Notes under the pieces: model-generated | What the model was told of the DNA's origin: nothing | Databases searched by the model: none | Seen by the model: the letters and a program-made list of their open reading frames with translations, nothing else | Shown: positions 43,591 through 52,026 of the stretch, in pieces | Layout: the number at the start of each line of letters is the position of its first letter | Numbering within the stretch: the stretch's first letter is position 1 | Program-made: the position numbers and the translations under genes | Source: Paenibacillus piri | GTDB taxonomy: Bacteria > Bacillota > Bacilli > Paenibacillales > NBRC-103111 | Assembly (NCBI RefSeq): GCF_004354045.1 | Contig: NZ_SMRT01000001.1 | Span: forward strand, 620,001-684,000 | Reading direction: 5' to 3' | Length of the DNA: 64,000 nucleotides

Positions 43591-44622
43591 TTACGGCCTA
43601 AAATTACGCATGGTGCTATCCCTAATAATCAGCTCGGGCTTTTTAGGCCATTCGGGAGTTACCATCTTGCCTTCGATCCGCTGCAGCAGAAGATCGACCA
43701 GCTTATCGCTGGACCAGGTGATGTCATAGCTGACATTCGTTAAATTCGGCCTGAGATTCCGAAAAAATTCCGAAGGTCCGAAGCCGATCAAGGATACATC
43801 CTGCGGCACGCGAATCCCATGGTCGTGAAAATAGTTTAAGGCAGCCACCGTCGTTGTTTCGTTGGAAATCATCAGTGCAGTCGGCCAGTGTGACTGGAAC
43901 AATTGATGAATCAGATTGTAGCTTTCCTCCATTTGTCCGGGGATGCCGACGATCATTTCCTCTTTGAACTCTATGCTGTACTCATTCAGTGCCCTCTTGA
44001 AGCCGTTAAGTCTGTCCACATTGAAAGGCATTAGGCTCCCCTTGACAACACCCACGATAAAACGAATATCCGTATGGTTCAAATCCAGCAAATACTTGGC
44101 AGCCATGTATCCACCCTCAATATCATCGGAGGAGACGTAGTAAATGTCTTCAGGATTGGTGGAATATTTCATATTGAACACATACGGAATGCCTGCTTCC
44201 TCGAGCAAAGAGGTCAATGATTCGTTTGCAGACGGGCTTAGTATGATAAAACCGTCGGCTACCTGATTTTTGATGACCTCGAAGTAGGAATCACAGTTGG
44301 CGTCGGTGGAGGAGATAATCAATATATTGTATCCTTCGTTATGCGTTTTGACGGTTAGAGCTTTGAACCTCGCTTGGAATCCGGCGTTATAGACGAGCTC
44401 GCTAATATGCTGCGTACTAATGACAAGTCCAAGGATACGGCTCCTACCGGTTTTGAACACTTGAGCCGTCTTGTTAGGAATATAACCGAGACTCTTCACG
44501 GCTTCCAGCACCCTCTGTCTTGTGTGAGGCTTAACAAGACTGGAATCGTTCATCACCCGGGAGACAGTGGAGGGCGTTACATTCGCTCTTTCAGCGACAT
44601 CATGAATGTTCGGCTTCTTAAT
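43591..44622 (-). CDS. LacI-family regulator 2, paralogue of regulator 1, apparent ATT start
   Basis: A 343-residue LacI repressor very similar to regulator 1 along its whole length, including identical stretches such as SEFFR.LRPNLTNVSYDI and the RDST end. A complete helix-turn-helix (KKPNIHDVAERANVTPSTVS) again needs an ATT start at 44622, here with GAAGGAGGG at a good 8-nt spacing and a TGA six codons upstream. The next usual start (GTG 44556) would lose the recognition helix. Its upstream region holds a repeat family 1 copy and the nucleoside hydrolase gene, which may share its transcript. Confidence 0.86.
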   Translation of the reverse strand: MKKPNIHDVAERANVTPSTVSRVMNDSSLVKPHTRQRVLEAVKSLGYIPNKTAQVFKTGRSRILGLVISTQHISELVYNAGFQARFKALTVKTHNEGYNILIISSTDANCDSYFEVIKNQVADGFIILSPSANESLTSLLEEAGIPYVFNMKYSTNPEDIYYVSSDDIEGGYMAAKYLLDLNHTDIRFIVGVVKGSLMPFNVDRLNGFKRALNEYSIEFKEEMIVGIPGQMEESYNLIHQLFQSHWPTALMISNETTTVAALNYFHDHGIRVPQDVSLIGFGPSEFFRNLRPNLTNVSYDITWSSDKLVDLLLQRIEGKMVTPEWPKKPELIIRDSTMRNFRP

Positions 44623-44655
44623 GGTACGATCCCTCCTTCAATGTCGATTTCATCC

Positions 44656-44766
44656 GATTACGACTTTATCGGGTTAAGACCCCCACCTCTAAGGTGGGCC
44701 TTGAATCAGGTGGGGGAGAGTCCCCATCTGATTCCCCGATGTTCAGCATAGCTGAACGAGTTCACT
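44656..44766 (-). repeat. Dispersed repeat family 1, copy 2 (IS200/IS605-end-like)
   Basis: Inverted relative to copy 1, so that read on the minus strand it begins AGTGAACTCG 7 nt after the nucleoside hydrolase stop and ends GATAAAGTCGTAATC before the LacI 2 ribosome site. Compared with copy 1 it keeps four more bases (GGGG) after TGAACATC. Confidence 0.72.
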
Positions 44767-44773
44767 CAGATGC

Positions 44774-45709
44774 TTAGGAGTGCTGCCTCAGCTTGGCAAA
44801 TAGGTCCATGAAGACCTCGTTGCGATCAATATCCATAGCCTCTTTATAAAAATGCCGGGAATCATCGAAGGAATAAGTAAAGTTCGGATTGAGGATCGGT
44901 GTCCGCCGAACCGACGAGGGGACCCATTGCTCGTTCAGCAGCCAGGCAATTGCGGATACATCCCAAAGCACCTTGGACCATCCCATTCGATTTTGCCCAA
45001 ACTTCGTAAACCGCCCCCGGATCATGTCGCTGAAGTAGGTGCCTAACTTATTGGCTCCCCGCAAGCAGGCATCAATCTCATAAGGTGTCGTCAGCAGATG
45101 GGAGGCTACCCCATGGCAAGGAAGGACGACCAGCGGAACGCCGCTGTCATAGATCAGCGAGGAGGCATGATAGTCCTGCGACACGTTAAATATTCGCTGA
45201 GTAGGCCAATAGTGAGCGTTTGGACCGAGCCATACGACGACGATATTGCGGATAATGTCAGGACATTTGGCGATTGCCGACGCTACATTCGTAATCGCCC
45301 CGATGGCCACTACATATAGCGGTTTGGAGGAAGACAGAGCAAGCTCGATGATTTTATCAGCTGCTTCGCTCGTTACCGGTTCATCGTGACTGCTCATGTA
45401 CTGCGTGGAGCCTTTATATACCGGAGGCGCATTCTTCAATTCCATCAGGTCAAAGATGTTAAAAATTTCTTTGTAGCTCTTTTCCATTCCGTCTGCCGGG
45501 CTAACCGAGTTCCAATTATAGAACGGTGCTGCCGTTACGGCCAGAAGATCAATCTTTTCCGGACAAAGCAGCGTGTAGGAGAGGGCGAACTGATCATCCA
45601 CCTCGTTGAAAGTATCGGTATCGAGTACCATACGGACGCGTCCTTCAGGACAAGCAAGTCTTTGCAACATCGTACTGTCATCCAGTTTGGGCCATGCGGA
45701 GCTGTTCAT
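44774..45709 (-). CDS. Nucleoside hydrolase (IUNH family)
   Basis: Cleaves the N-glycosidic bond of nucleosides to base and ribose. The calcium-binding aspartate cluster reads DTDTFNEVDDQFAL, a variant of the DTDPGxDD motif; the last calcium Asp lies in LWDVSAIAWLL and the N-terminal half also has VAIGAITNVASA. Length is about 311 residues. ATG 45709 was chosen because TAGGAGG is 12 nt upstream; ATG 45721 abuts the ribosome site. It is divergent from an ABC importer and near two ADP-ribosylglycohydrolases, suggesting a joint pathway. Confidence 0.88.
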   Translation of the reverse strand: MNSSAWPKLDDSTMLQRLACPEGRVRMVLDTDTFNEVDDQFALSYTLLCPEKIDLLAVTAAPFYNWNSVSPADGMEKSYKEIFNIFDLMELKNAPPVYKGSTQYMSSHDEPVTSEAADKIIELALSSSKPLYVVAIGAITNVASAIAKCPDIIRNIVVVWLGPNAHYWPTQRIFNVSQDYHASSLIYDSGVPLVVLPCHGVASHLLTTPYEIDACLRGANKLGTYFSDMIRGRFTKFGQNRMGWSKVLWDVSAIAWLLNEQWVPSSVRRTPILNPNFTYSFDDSRHFYKEAMDIDRNEVFMDLFAKLRQHS

Positions 45710-45887
45710 TGTGTGTTCCATCCTCCTAATAATAGCCATTATTTTGTAATTGCTTACGGGCCTCCCTAAAGTAATTAAAATTATTCCTCTTAAGGGCTGA
45801 GTCTCTTTTGGGGGACTTTGCTTGTATTATAGGGGATACATCGGAAAGTCTGGAATATTCAATTATCTAACTGGATCCTGATTATGG

Positions 45888-45955
45888 AATTGTACATTTG
45901 TTTCATAATTGTACAGTTAGGCGACTAAACTGTTCATTTACTTCAAGTTGAACAG
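45888..45955. promoter_or_regulatory. Candidate activator site between nucleoside hydrolase and ABC importer
   Basis: Two direct repeats AATTGTACA (45888-45896 and 45907-45915) start 19 bp apart, a layout that suits AraC-type activators. Next to them CTGTTCA (45930-45936) faces TGAACAG (45949-45955). The 343-bp divergent gap holds no gene. Confidence 0.55.
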
Positions 45956-46052
45956 GGCGCTAAGATTAAGCTATCAAACGGAAATGGTTGGAAGTAATGA
46001 TGCACAATCTAAAGCGCAATCAGTACCTGTCCATCGATCGTGAGGTGCTTAT

Positions 46053-47000
46053 ATGAGAGAAGAACTGTGTTCGCAGCCCGAAAGCTCCGCTCTTCAGCTT
46101 ATGCCGCTGGCTAGGTTAATGAAAAATTTGGTCCGCTATAAGTTTTTCTATTTGATGCTCGTTCCTGGACTTCTGTATATAGCCATTTTCCATTATGCCC
46201 CGATGTTCGGACTCGTCATTGCTTTCCAAGATTACAAGGTGTTTAAAGGGGCAACGGGCAGTCCATTTGTCGGCTTCGCTAATTTCGTGTACTTGTTCAA
46301 GTCGCCTCAATTTATTACAGCTATGAAAAATACGTTTATTATAAGCGCTTACAAAATCATTATTGGATTTCCGGTTCCCATTCTGTTAGCTCTTCTAATC
46401 AATGAAGTTCGCTATATCATCTTCAAACGCAGCGTGCAGACGATTCTATACCTGCCGCACTTTCTGTCGTGGATTGTCATGTCCGGCCTGCTGTTCAATT
46501 TCCTGACCGAGCAAGGACCTGTCAATAATCTGATCAAGATGACGGGCCGGAAGGCCATATTCTTCTTCAGTGATGAGGTGTATTTCCGAAGCATACTGGT
46601 GCTTTCCGACATCTGGAAGGAGATGGGATGGAACGCCATTATTTACTTGGCCGCACTCACCGTTGTTTCCCAGGAAATGTACGAGGCAGCCAAGATCGAT
46701 GGAGCGACCCGGTTCCAATGCATGATGAAAATTTCTATGCCCAGCATTATGCCTGTCATCATGATCATGCTCCTGCTGAGGATGGGCAGCATCCTTAACG
46801 TAGGCTTCGAGCAAGTATTCAATCTGTACAATCCGATGCTGTACAGTGTGGGAGACATCATTGACACGTATGTATACCGGATCGGTGTGCTGGAGAATAA
46901 ATTCCATATTTCCGCTGCAGCCGGAATGTTCAAATCCGTCATCGCCTGCATCATGGTAATTACCACCTACTATTTTTTGGAGAAAGTGGAGGATAAGTGA
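46053..47000 (+). CDS. CUT1-type ABC transporter permease (LplB family)
   Basis: Membrane permease of 315 residues with six helices. LMLVPGLLYIAIFHYAPMFG and the late EAAKIDGATRFQCMMKISMP loop (the EAA contact with the ATPase) are family landmarks. LplB/YtcP systems import oligosaccharides and related glycosides; the shared ATPase (MsmX type) is usually encoded elsewhere, and none is seen here. It is the first gene of a three-gene transporter unit. Confidence 0.92.
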   Translation: MREELCSQPESSALQLMPLARLMKNLVRYKFFYLMLVPGLLYIAIFHYAPMFGLVIAFQDYKVFKGATGSPFVGFANFVYLFKSPQFITAMKNTFIISAYKIIIGFPVPILLALLINEVRYIIFKRSVQTILYLPHFLSWIVMSGLLFNFLTEQGPVNNLIKMTGRKAIFFFSDEVYFRSILVLSDIWKEMGWNAIIYLAALTVVSQEMYEAAKIDGATRFQCMMKISMPSIMPVIMIMLLLRMGSILNVGFEQVFNLYNPMLYSVGDIIDTYVYRIGVLENKFHISAAAGMFKSVIACIMVITTYYFLEKVEDK

Positions 47001-47923
47001 TGAAACCGAGACGACAGCAAGCTGCCGGACCGCGCCGCAGAAAAAATGTTTTCGACGCAGACCACATTTTTGGAGCGTGTAACCTATTGTTCTTAACCAT
47101 AATTACACTGGTAACGCTGCTCCCGGTCATCGCCGTCCTGCTCAGCTCCGTAACGCCAATGGATGATGTGATCAAGCATCCCAGCTCGTTCATCGTCATC
47201 CCCAGCAGCCTCACGTTCGATTACTATGCGTGGTTATTTCGTGGCAGCTCAAGCATTATCGATGCCTACACGATCACGATTCTTAGAACGCTTGTCGGGA
47301 CAGCCATCAGCCTTGCTCTTACCATTGTGACCGCGTATCCGCTATCCAAAAAGTTTTTGCCGGGGCGCGGCGGGATCATGTCGATCTTCTTCTTCACCAT
47401 GCTGTTCTCCGGCGGGATCATTCCTACGTTTCTGATCGTTAACGGCCTGCATTTGACCAACTCGTTCTGGGCGCTCATTATTCCTAGCGCATTAAGCGTT
47501 TACAACCTGATCATTATGCGGACCTTTTTCCAAACGATACCCATTGAATTAGAGGAATCGGCCTATATCGACGGCGCTTCCGAGATGACTACACTACTAA
47601 GAATCGTCTTGCCGGTATCTTTGCCATCACTCGCTACGATCAGTTTGTTCTATGCCGTGTTTCATTGGAATGCGTTCTTCGACGCGGTCATGTACATCAC
47701 CAATCGAAAGCTGTGGCCGCTGCAGTTGATACTGCGAGAGATCTTGGTTAAGAACGATATCGGCGATCTCGCACTCGGCGGCTCACTGTCTGAGGTCAGA
47801 CCGCCTAGTTCGGTGCTGATCAATACGACCATTGTGGTTGCCGTACTTCCTATAATGTGTGTGTATCCATTTCTGCAGCGCTATTTTATTCAGGGCATGA
47901 TGGTCGGCTCCATTAAGGGATAA
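47000..47923 (+). CDS. CUT1-type ABC transporter permease (YtcP/CarB family)
   Basis: Second permease, about 307 residues. FTMLFSGGIIPTFLIV and ESAYIDGASEMTTLLRIVLP are characteristic; it ends FIQGMMVGSIKG, the normal end of this subfamily. ATG 47000 overlaps the LplB stop as TGATG, with GTGGAGGA 6 nt upstream. Confidence 0.92.
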   Translation: MKPRRQQAAGPRRRKNVFDADHIFGACNLLFLTIITLVTLLPVIAVLLSSVTPMDDVIKHPSSFIVIPSSLTFDYYAWLFRGSSSIIDAYTITILRTLVGTAISLALTIVTAYPLSKKFLPGRGGIMSIFFFTMLFSGGIIPTFLIVNGLHLTNSFWALIIPSALSVYNLIIMRTFFQTIPIELEESAYIDGASEMTTLLRIVLPVSLPSLATISLFYAVFHWNAFFDAVMYITNRKLWPLQLILREILVKNDIGDLALGGSLSEVRPPSSVLINTTIVVAVLPIMCVYPFLQRYFIQGMMVGSIKG

Positions 47924-48003
47924 ACGGCCTGTTCAAGCCACCTGCAAACCCCGCCAGCAGGAAGGTTTGTAATAGAACCAAACAATATGGGAGGTTATGG
48001 GAA

Positions 48004-49512
48004 ATGAAAGGAAAGCAAAAAGCCAGCTTAGGCCTGTCCGCCACACTGCTTCTGTCTATTGCTGCCGCTTGCACCAACAATGATGCAGCACCGCCAGCTG
48101 CAAGCTATGGAAAAGATTCCGGTCCGATCAAGCTATTGTATACGAAGGGCGGTTTTGAGAAGGCTCCGGACGGCAATCCCATTAAAGAAGCAATTGAAAA
48201 AGGTTCGGGCGTGAAATTCGATCAAACTTCTCCGCCATCGGCCAACTACGCGGATCAAGTGCCTGTGATTATGGCTTCCAATGATAAGCCGGACGTCGCG
48301 GTAATGCCTACGAATCATGCCATCTTTGACTACGCCAAACAAGGCGCACTGCTGGATTTGAAGCCTTACTTGAATCTCATGCCGGATGTGCAAAAGTCGG
48401 TTCCGAAGGAAGCGCTCGACTACTTTACCGAGAACGGCAAATTGTGGGCCATTCCGATTTGGACCAGCCCGCAGCGCTATAATTTTGTTATTCGTGGCGA
48501 TTGGTTGAAAAAGCTTAGCCTCCAAGTGCCAAAGACGCTTGACGAACTGCACAACGTTCTGGTTGCCTTTACTGAGAAAGACCCTGACGGCAATGGCGTC
48601 AAGGATACCTATGGGATTAGCGGGTTGGGCCTCGATTCGCTCGACGGCATATTCGGTGCATTCGGTGTTGTTGCAGGCGATGCACCTTGGGTAAGCCCAA
48701 CGAAAGCGAGCGTCTATTTCGTTGAACAGAACGGCAAGCTGATTCCACAAACAACGCGTCCGGAAGCCAAAGAAGCTTTGACTCTGCTCGCCAACTGGTA
48801 TAAGGAGGGCCTCATCGATCCGGAGATGTTCACTCAAACCTCAGCCGTACGAGACGAGAAATTTGTTAAAAACCGCTACGGCGTAACGGCCAACTGGTGG
48901 ACTTGGGAATCCAACCAGGAAGTAACGATGAAGAAGACGGATCCAAACGTCCAGCTGCTGCGAATTGCTCCGCCGATCGGACCTCGTGGTGAATCGGGCT
49001 TACGCGGTACACCACTCGTTGCCCGTGGCGTAGTTGTCATGGCGAACACCAAGCATCCCGAGGCTTCGGCCAAATTTATGAACTACTTCAACTCCGATGA
49101 AGGCGCAATGAATACGTACACAGGGATTGAAGGCATTCATTGGGAGAAAAAGGACGGCAAAATCTTAACAATGCCGCAATTTGATAAAGACAGCAAGTGG
49201 ATTCAATGGTATTCCTTATTCGAGAACGAAGCTCCGCTGCTCAAAGTGGAAACTTATGCAGTTCAGTCCCGTCGGGATGCTTTTAATTGGAAGGTCATCA
49301 AAAATGCCGCCGATCTGATGAGTTCCCAGGCTGAGCTCAAATATTCCGCCGATCTGCGTGCATTGACAGCCGATTATTACGCCCGTTTCATTACCGGCAA
49401 AACTCCGCTGTCCGACTTCGACAAGTACGTACAAGAATTCAATAAACGCGGCGGCCAAGAATGGACGGATGAGGTGAATAAAATTTATCAGGACAAAAAA
49501 GCGAAGAAATAG
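48004..49512 (+). CDS. Extracellular solute-binding lipoprotein of the importer
   Basis: A 502-residue LipO/family-1-like binding protein. The signal ends with lipobox SIAAAC (Cys23). DPDGNGVKDTYG is the calcium-loop-like motif common in these proteins. It follows the two permeases after 80 nt, which contain a short CAAACC/GGTTTG hairpin. It sets the substrate range of the importer, probably a glycoside or nucleoside-like compound. Confidence 0.9.
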   Translation: MKGKQKASLGLSATLLLSIAAACTNNDAAPPAASYGKDSGPIKLLYTKGGFEKAPDGNPIKEAIEKGSGVKFDQTSPPSANYADQVPVIMASNDKPDVAVMPTNHAIFDYAKQGALLDLKPYLNLMPDVQKSVPKEALDYFTENGKLWAIPIWTSPQRYNFVIRGDWLKKLSLQVPKTLDELHNVLVAFTEKDPDGNGVKDTYGISGLGLDSLDGIFGAFGVVAGDAPWVSPTKASVYFVEQNGKLIPQTTRPEAKEALTLLANWYKEGLIDPEMFTQTSAVRDEKFVKNRYGVTANWWTWESNQEVTMKKTDPNVQLLRIAPPIGPRGESGLRGTPLVARGVVVMANTKHPEASAKFMNYFNSDEGAMNTYTGIEGIHWEKKDGKILTMPQFDKDSKWIQWYSLFENEAPLLKVETYAVQSRRDAFNWKVIKNAADLMSSQAELKYSADLRALTADYYARFITGKTPLSDFDKYVQEFNKRGGQEWTDEVNKIYQDKKAKK

Positions 49513-49670
49513 CAGACCTTCTGGCGCGTTGCAGGATTTTCGACAATCGCCATCAAAGGAGCGATCAACTATGAAGCGGAGATTCGTGTGCTCTACGGCA
49601 ATGCTTCGGGAGTTAAAGTATCCGCTTGTGGCAAGGAATTTATACTGTGAGAAAGGAATTGTGTTCAAAA

Positions 49671-49686
49671 ATGGTATCGATACCAT
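49671..49686. promoter_or_regulatory. Operator site 3: perfect palindrome before the glycohydrolase genes
   Basis: ATGGTATCGATACCAT is a perfect 16-bp palindrome, typical of LacI-family operators, 40 nt before the first glycohydrolase gene. TTGTGT at 49659 with TACCAT at 49681 could be the promoter, in which case the operator lies across the spacer and -10. Confidence 0.75.
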
Positions 49687-49725
49687 ATATATTTTTCATA
49701 AGAACAAATGAGGAGAGAAAAATCT

Positions 49726-50793
49726 ATGAGCGAACAAGTAAGCTTAAGAGAGAAATTTTACGGATGTATTGCCGGAGTTCATATCGGTTCTGCGATGGGA
49801 GCGCCAGTCGAGGGCTGGGATTTCGAGCGGACGGAAGCAACCTATGGGATTTTGGATAAATTAGTATCCTACGAGCATTTCAACAACGGTTGGGTACGTG
49901 AGGCTGGTACGACCGAGGATGGTGTCGAAAGACAGAAGCTGATGATCTCCGCCATTATTGAAAAACAGGATCGAGTGACTGCAGAGGATGTCCGCAGACA
50001 GTGGTTATTGAAAATTAAACCAGAGTCGGCAGGGATGATCTCGGAGCCGTTCGAAGCGGTGCTGCTCGCGATGGCGAAGAGCGGTATTCCGGCCAGAGAT
50101 ATCGGTAAATATTGCGACTATGCCGGGCTGAACAGCATGTCCCGTTCGTGCCATCCGATCGGGTTAATTAATGCCGGAGATATCGAAAATGCAATTAACG
50201 ATGTGAATGAGGTTGGACAGCTGTACCAGACGTCAAATGGACGCGGCTTGAAATGGGCGGCGGTAACGGCATCGGCCATTGCAGCCGCAACCAAACCGAA
50301 TGCAACGGTGGATAGCGTCATCGGAGCGATCTATAACTACTGCGATCCGGATGTGGTCGTGAAGGAGATTGACCGCGAGCTGGGGCGTACACAGCACATC
50401 TCCGATATTCGCGAACTGCGCAAAGCTTTACATGAGTCCTATAGTATCAGAGGCATTCCTTACGAAGTGAGCTATGCAAACGAAGTCGTAACGAAAGCTT
50501 TATGCATTTTCAAAATGGTGAATGCCAACGTCAAGGAAGCTTTGATTACGGCGATCAATATGGGAAGAGATACGGACTGCATTACGGCGGTTGCTGCAGG
50601 GATTTCCGGAGCGCTCAGCGGCACAAGCTCGATCCCTGAGGAATGGATTAAGCAGGTCGATTATGCCACTTCACTGCATGTCGTAAGCAATTCGCATCGA
50701 ACGATGAAAGAGCATGCAGAAGGCTTGTATCAGGCTTACCATTCAAGGTTGATAAGATTGAAGGCTTATTCCGAGCAGATGGCTGCTATTTAA
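49726..50793 (+). CDS. ADP-ribosylglycohydrolase-family protein 1
   Basis: About 355 residues, all-helical ARH/DraG fold. YGCIAGVHIGSAMGAPVEG is the N-terminal glycine-rich entry. Where classic members have a TDDT metal motif, this has GTTEDGVERQK; the C-terminal metal motif is GRDTDC instead of GGDTDT. Magnesium binding is still plausible, but substrate is likely not protein-bound ADP-ribose. AGGAGAGA supports ATG 49726. It is the first of two tandem paralogues and is led by a perfect operator. Confidence 0.87.
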   Translation: MSEQVSLREKFYGCIAGVHIGSAMGAPVEGWDFERTEATYGILDKLVSYEHFNNGWVREAGTTEDGVERQKLMISAIIEKQDRVTAEDVRRQWLLKIKPESAGMISEPFEAVLLAMAKSGIPARDIGKYCDYAGLNSMSRSCHPIGLINAGDIENAINDVNEVGQLYQTSNGRGLKWAAVTASAIAAATKPNATVDSVIGAIYNYCDPDVVVKEIDRELGRTQHISDIRELRKALHESYSIRGIPYEVSYANEVVTKALCIFKMVNANVKEALITAINMGRDTDCITAVAAGISGALSGTSSIPEEWIKQVDYATSLHVVSNSHRTMKEHAEGLYQAYHSRLIRLKAYSEQMAAI

Positions 50794-50831
50794 ATCATGC
50801 ATCATTCTAACTATGTGAGGAGAGTTCAACC

Positions 50832-51947
50832 ATGAGTCAAAATATTCGCCTTAAAGATAAATTTTATGGCTGCATTGCGGGAGTTCATGTCGGGGCAGCG
50901 ATGGGCGCTCCTGTCAAGGGCCTCAGCCATCAGGAAATCGAAGCGAAATACGGCATTGTGGACCGCTTATTGCCATACGAGCGCTATAAAAACGGCTGGG
51001 CCCGCGCTGCAGGTACGACGGAAGATGGCGTTGAGAGACAGAAGCTGATGATCACGGCCATTATCGAAAAGCAGGATCGTGTGAATGCGGAAGATATTCG
51101 CTCCATCTGGGTCAGGGACATTAAGTCGGAAGCAGCCGGTACTATCGCGGAGCCGTTTGAAACGACCTTGCTATCCGTTGCCAGAAGCGCTGTTCCTGCC
51201 AGAGACATCGGTAAGTATTGCGATTATGCGGGACTAAGCACGGCTTCAAGCGCATGCCAGCCGATCGGTCTGATTAACGCTGGCGACGTCCGCAATGCGG
51301 TAGCTGACGCGTTCGAGATCGGGCAGCTGTATCAAACCTCCAAAAGCTACGCCGTACGGTGGGCCGGAGTTTCCGCTGCTGCGATTGCTTCAGCCGCTAA
51401 GCCAGGTGCAACTGTGGATAGCGTGATCGGCGACATCTTCCGATATTGCGATTACTCGGATCTTACTCATAAGATTGACGGCTCCAAGTATGGGTATCTT
51501 CGCGATAACGTCATTCAGGAGCTCGATTCGGGCTTGAAGCGTACGGCACACTGTACAGATTTTCATGAATTGAAAGTGGCGTTTGACAGTATTTACTACG
51601 GCTGCGGCGTTCCTTATTGTAACAGCTTCGCCAACGAAGCGATGACGAAAGCGATCTGCATTCTTCGATTGGTGAAAGGAAATGTGTATGATGCCATCCT
51701 GGCCGGAGTAAATATGGGAAGAGATACGGATTCCGTTGCCGCTGTTGCCGGCGGGCTGGCCGGTACACTACAAGGTGCAGCGGCACTGCCTGCGGAGCTT
51801 ATCAAGCAAGTGGATCAAGCTACGGCTTTGAATCCGTTTACGAATAATCAAAGAACGATCAAGGAGCAAGCTGACGGATTGTACCAGGCATTCCACGCGA
51901 GACTGCAAAGAATTAATACATTTACCGAAACGATGCTAGCTATTTAA
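50832..51947 (+). CDS. ADP-ribosylglycohydrolase-family protein 2 (tandem paralogue)
   Basis: 371 residues, closely similar to protein 1 from end to end, with the same YGCIAGVHVGAAMGAPVKG, GTTEDGVERQK and MGRDTDS motifs. It has an insertion of about 15 residues near position 215 (SDLTHKIDGSKYGYL). It lies 38 nt after protein 1 with GTGAGGAGAG upstream. Two forms may handle related substrates or work as a heteromer; a tandem duplication is the likely origin. Confidence 0.87.
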   Translation: MSQNIRLKDKFYGCIAGVHVGAAMGAPVKGLSHQEIEAKYGIVDRLLPYERYKNGWARAAGTTEDGVERQKLMITAIIEKQDRVNAEDIRSIWVRDIKSEAAGTIAEPFETTLLSVARSAVPARDIGKYCDYAGLSTASSACQPIGLINAGDVRNAVADAFEIGQLYQTSKSYAVRWAGVSAAAIASAAKPGATVDSVIGDIFRYCDYSDLTHKIDGSKYGYLRDNVIQELDSGLKRTAHCTDFHELKVAFDSIYYGCGVPYCNSFANEAMTKAICILRLVKGNVYDAILAGVNMGRDTDSVAAVAGGLAGTLQGAAALPAELIKQVDQATALNPFTNNQRTIKEQADGLYQAFHARLQRINTFTETMLAI

Positions 51948-52026
51948 CAAAGATCTTGCAAAAGGGAGGCGGTGCAGATGTACTTCTTCCCTTTCAAGAG
52001 AAGTCGATCGGGGAGGAAGATCAATC

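Noticed and set aside
45940-46052. A fourth LacI-type operator before the ABC importer
   Set aside because: The CCATCGATCG at about 46032 has the CGAT core but lacks the flanking ATGG/CCAT symmetry. The importer seems to use other control.
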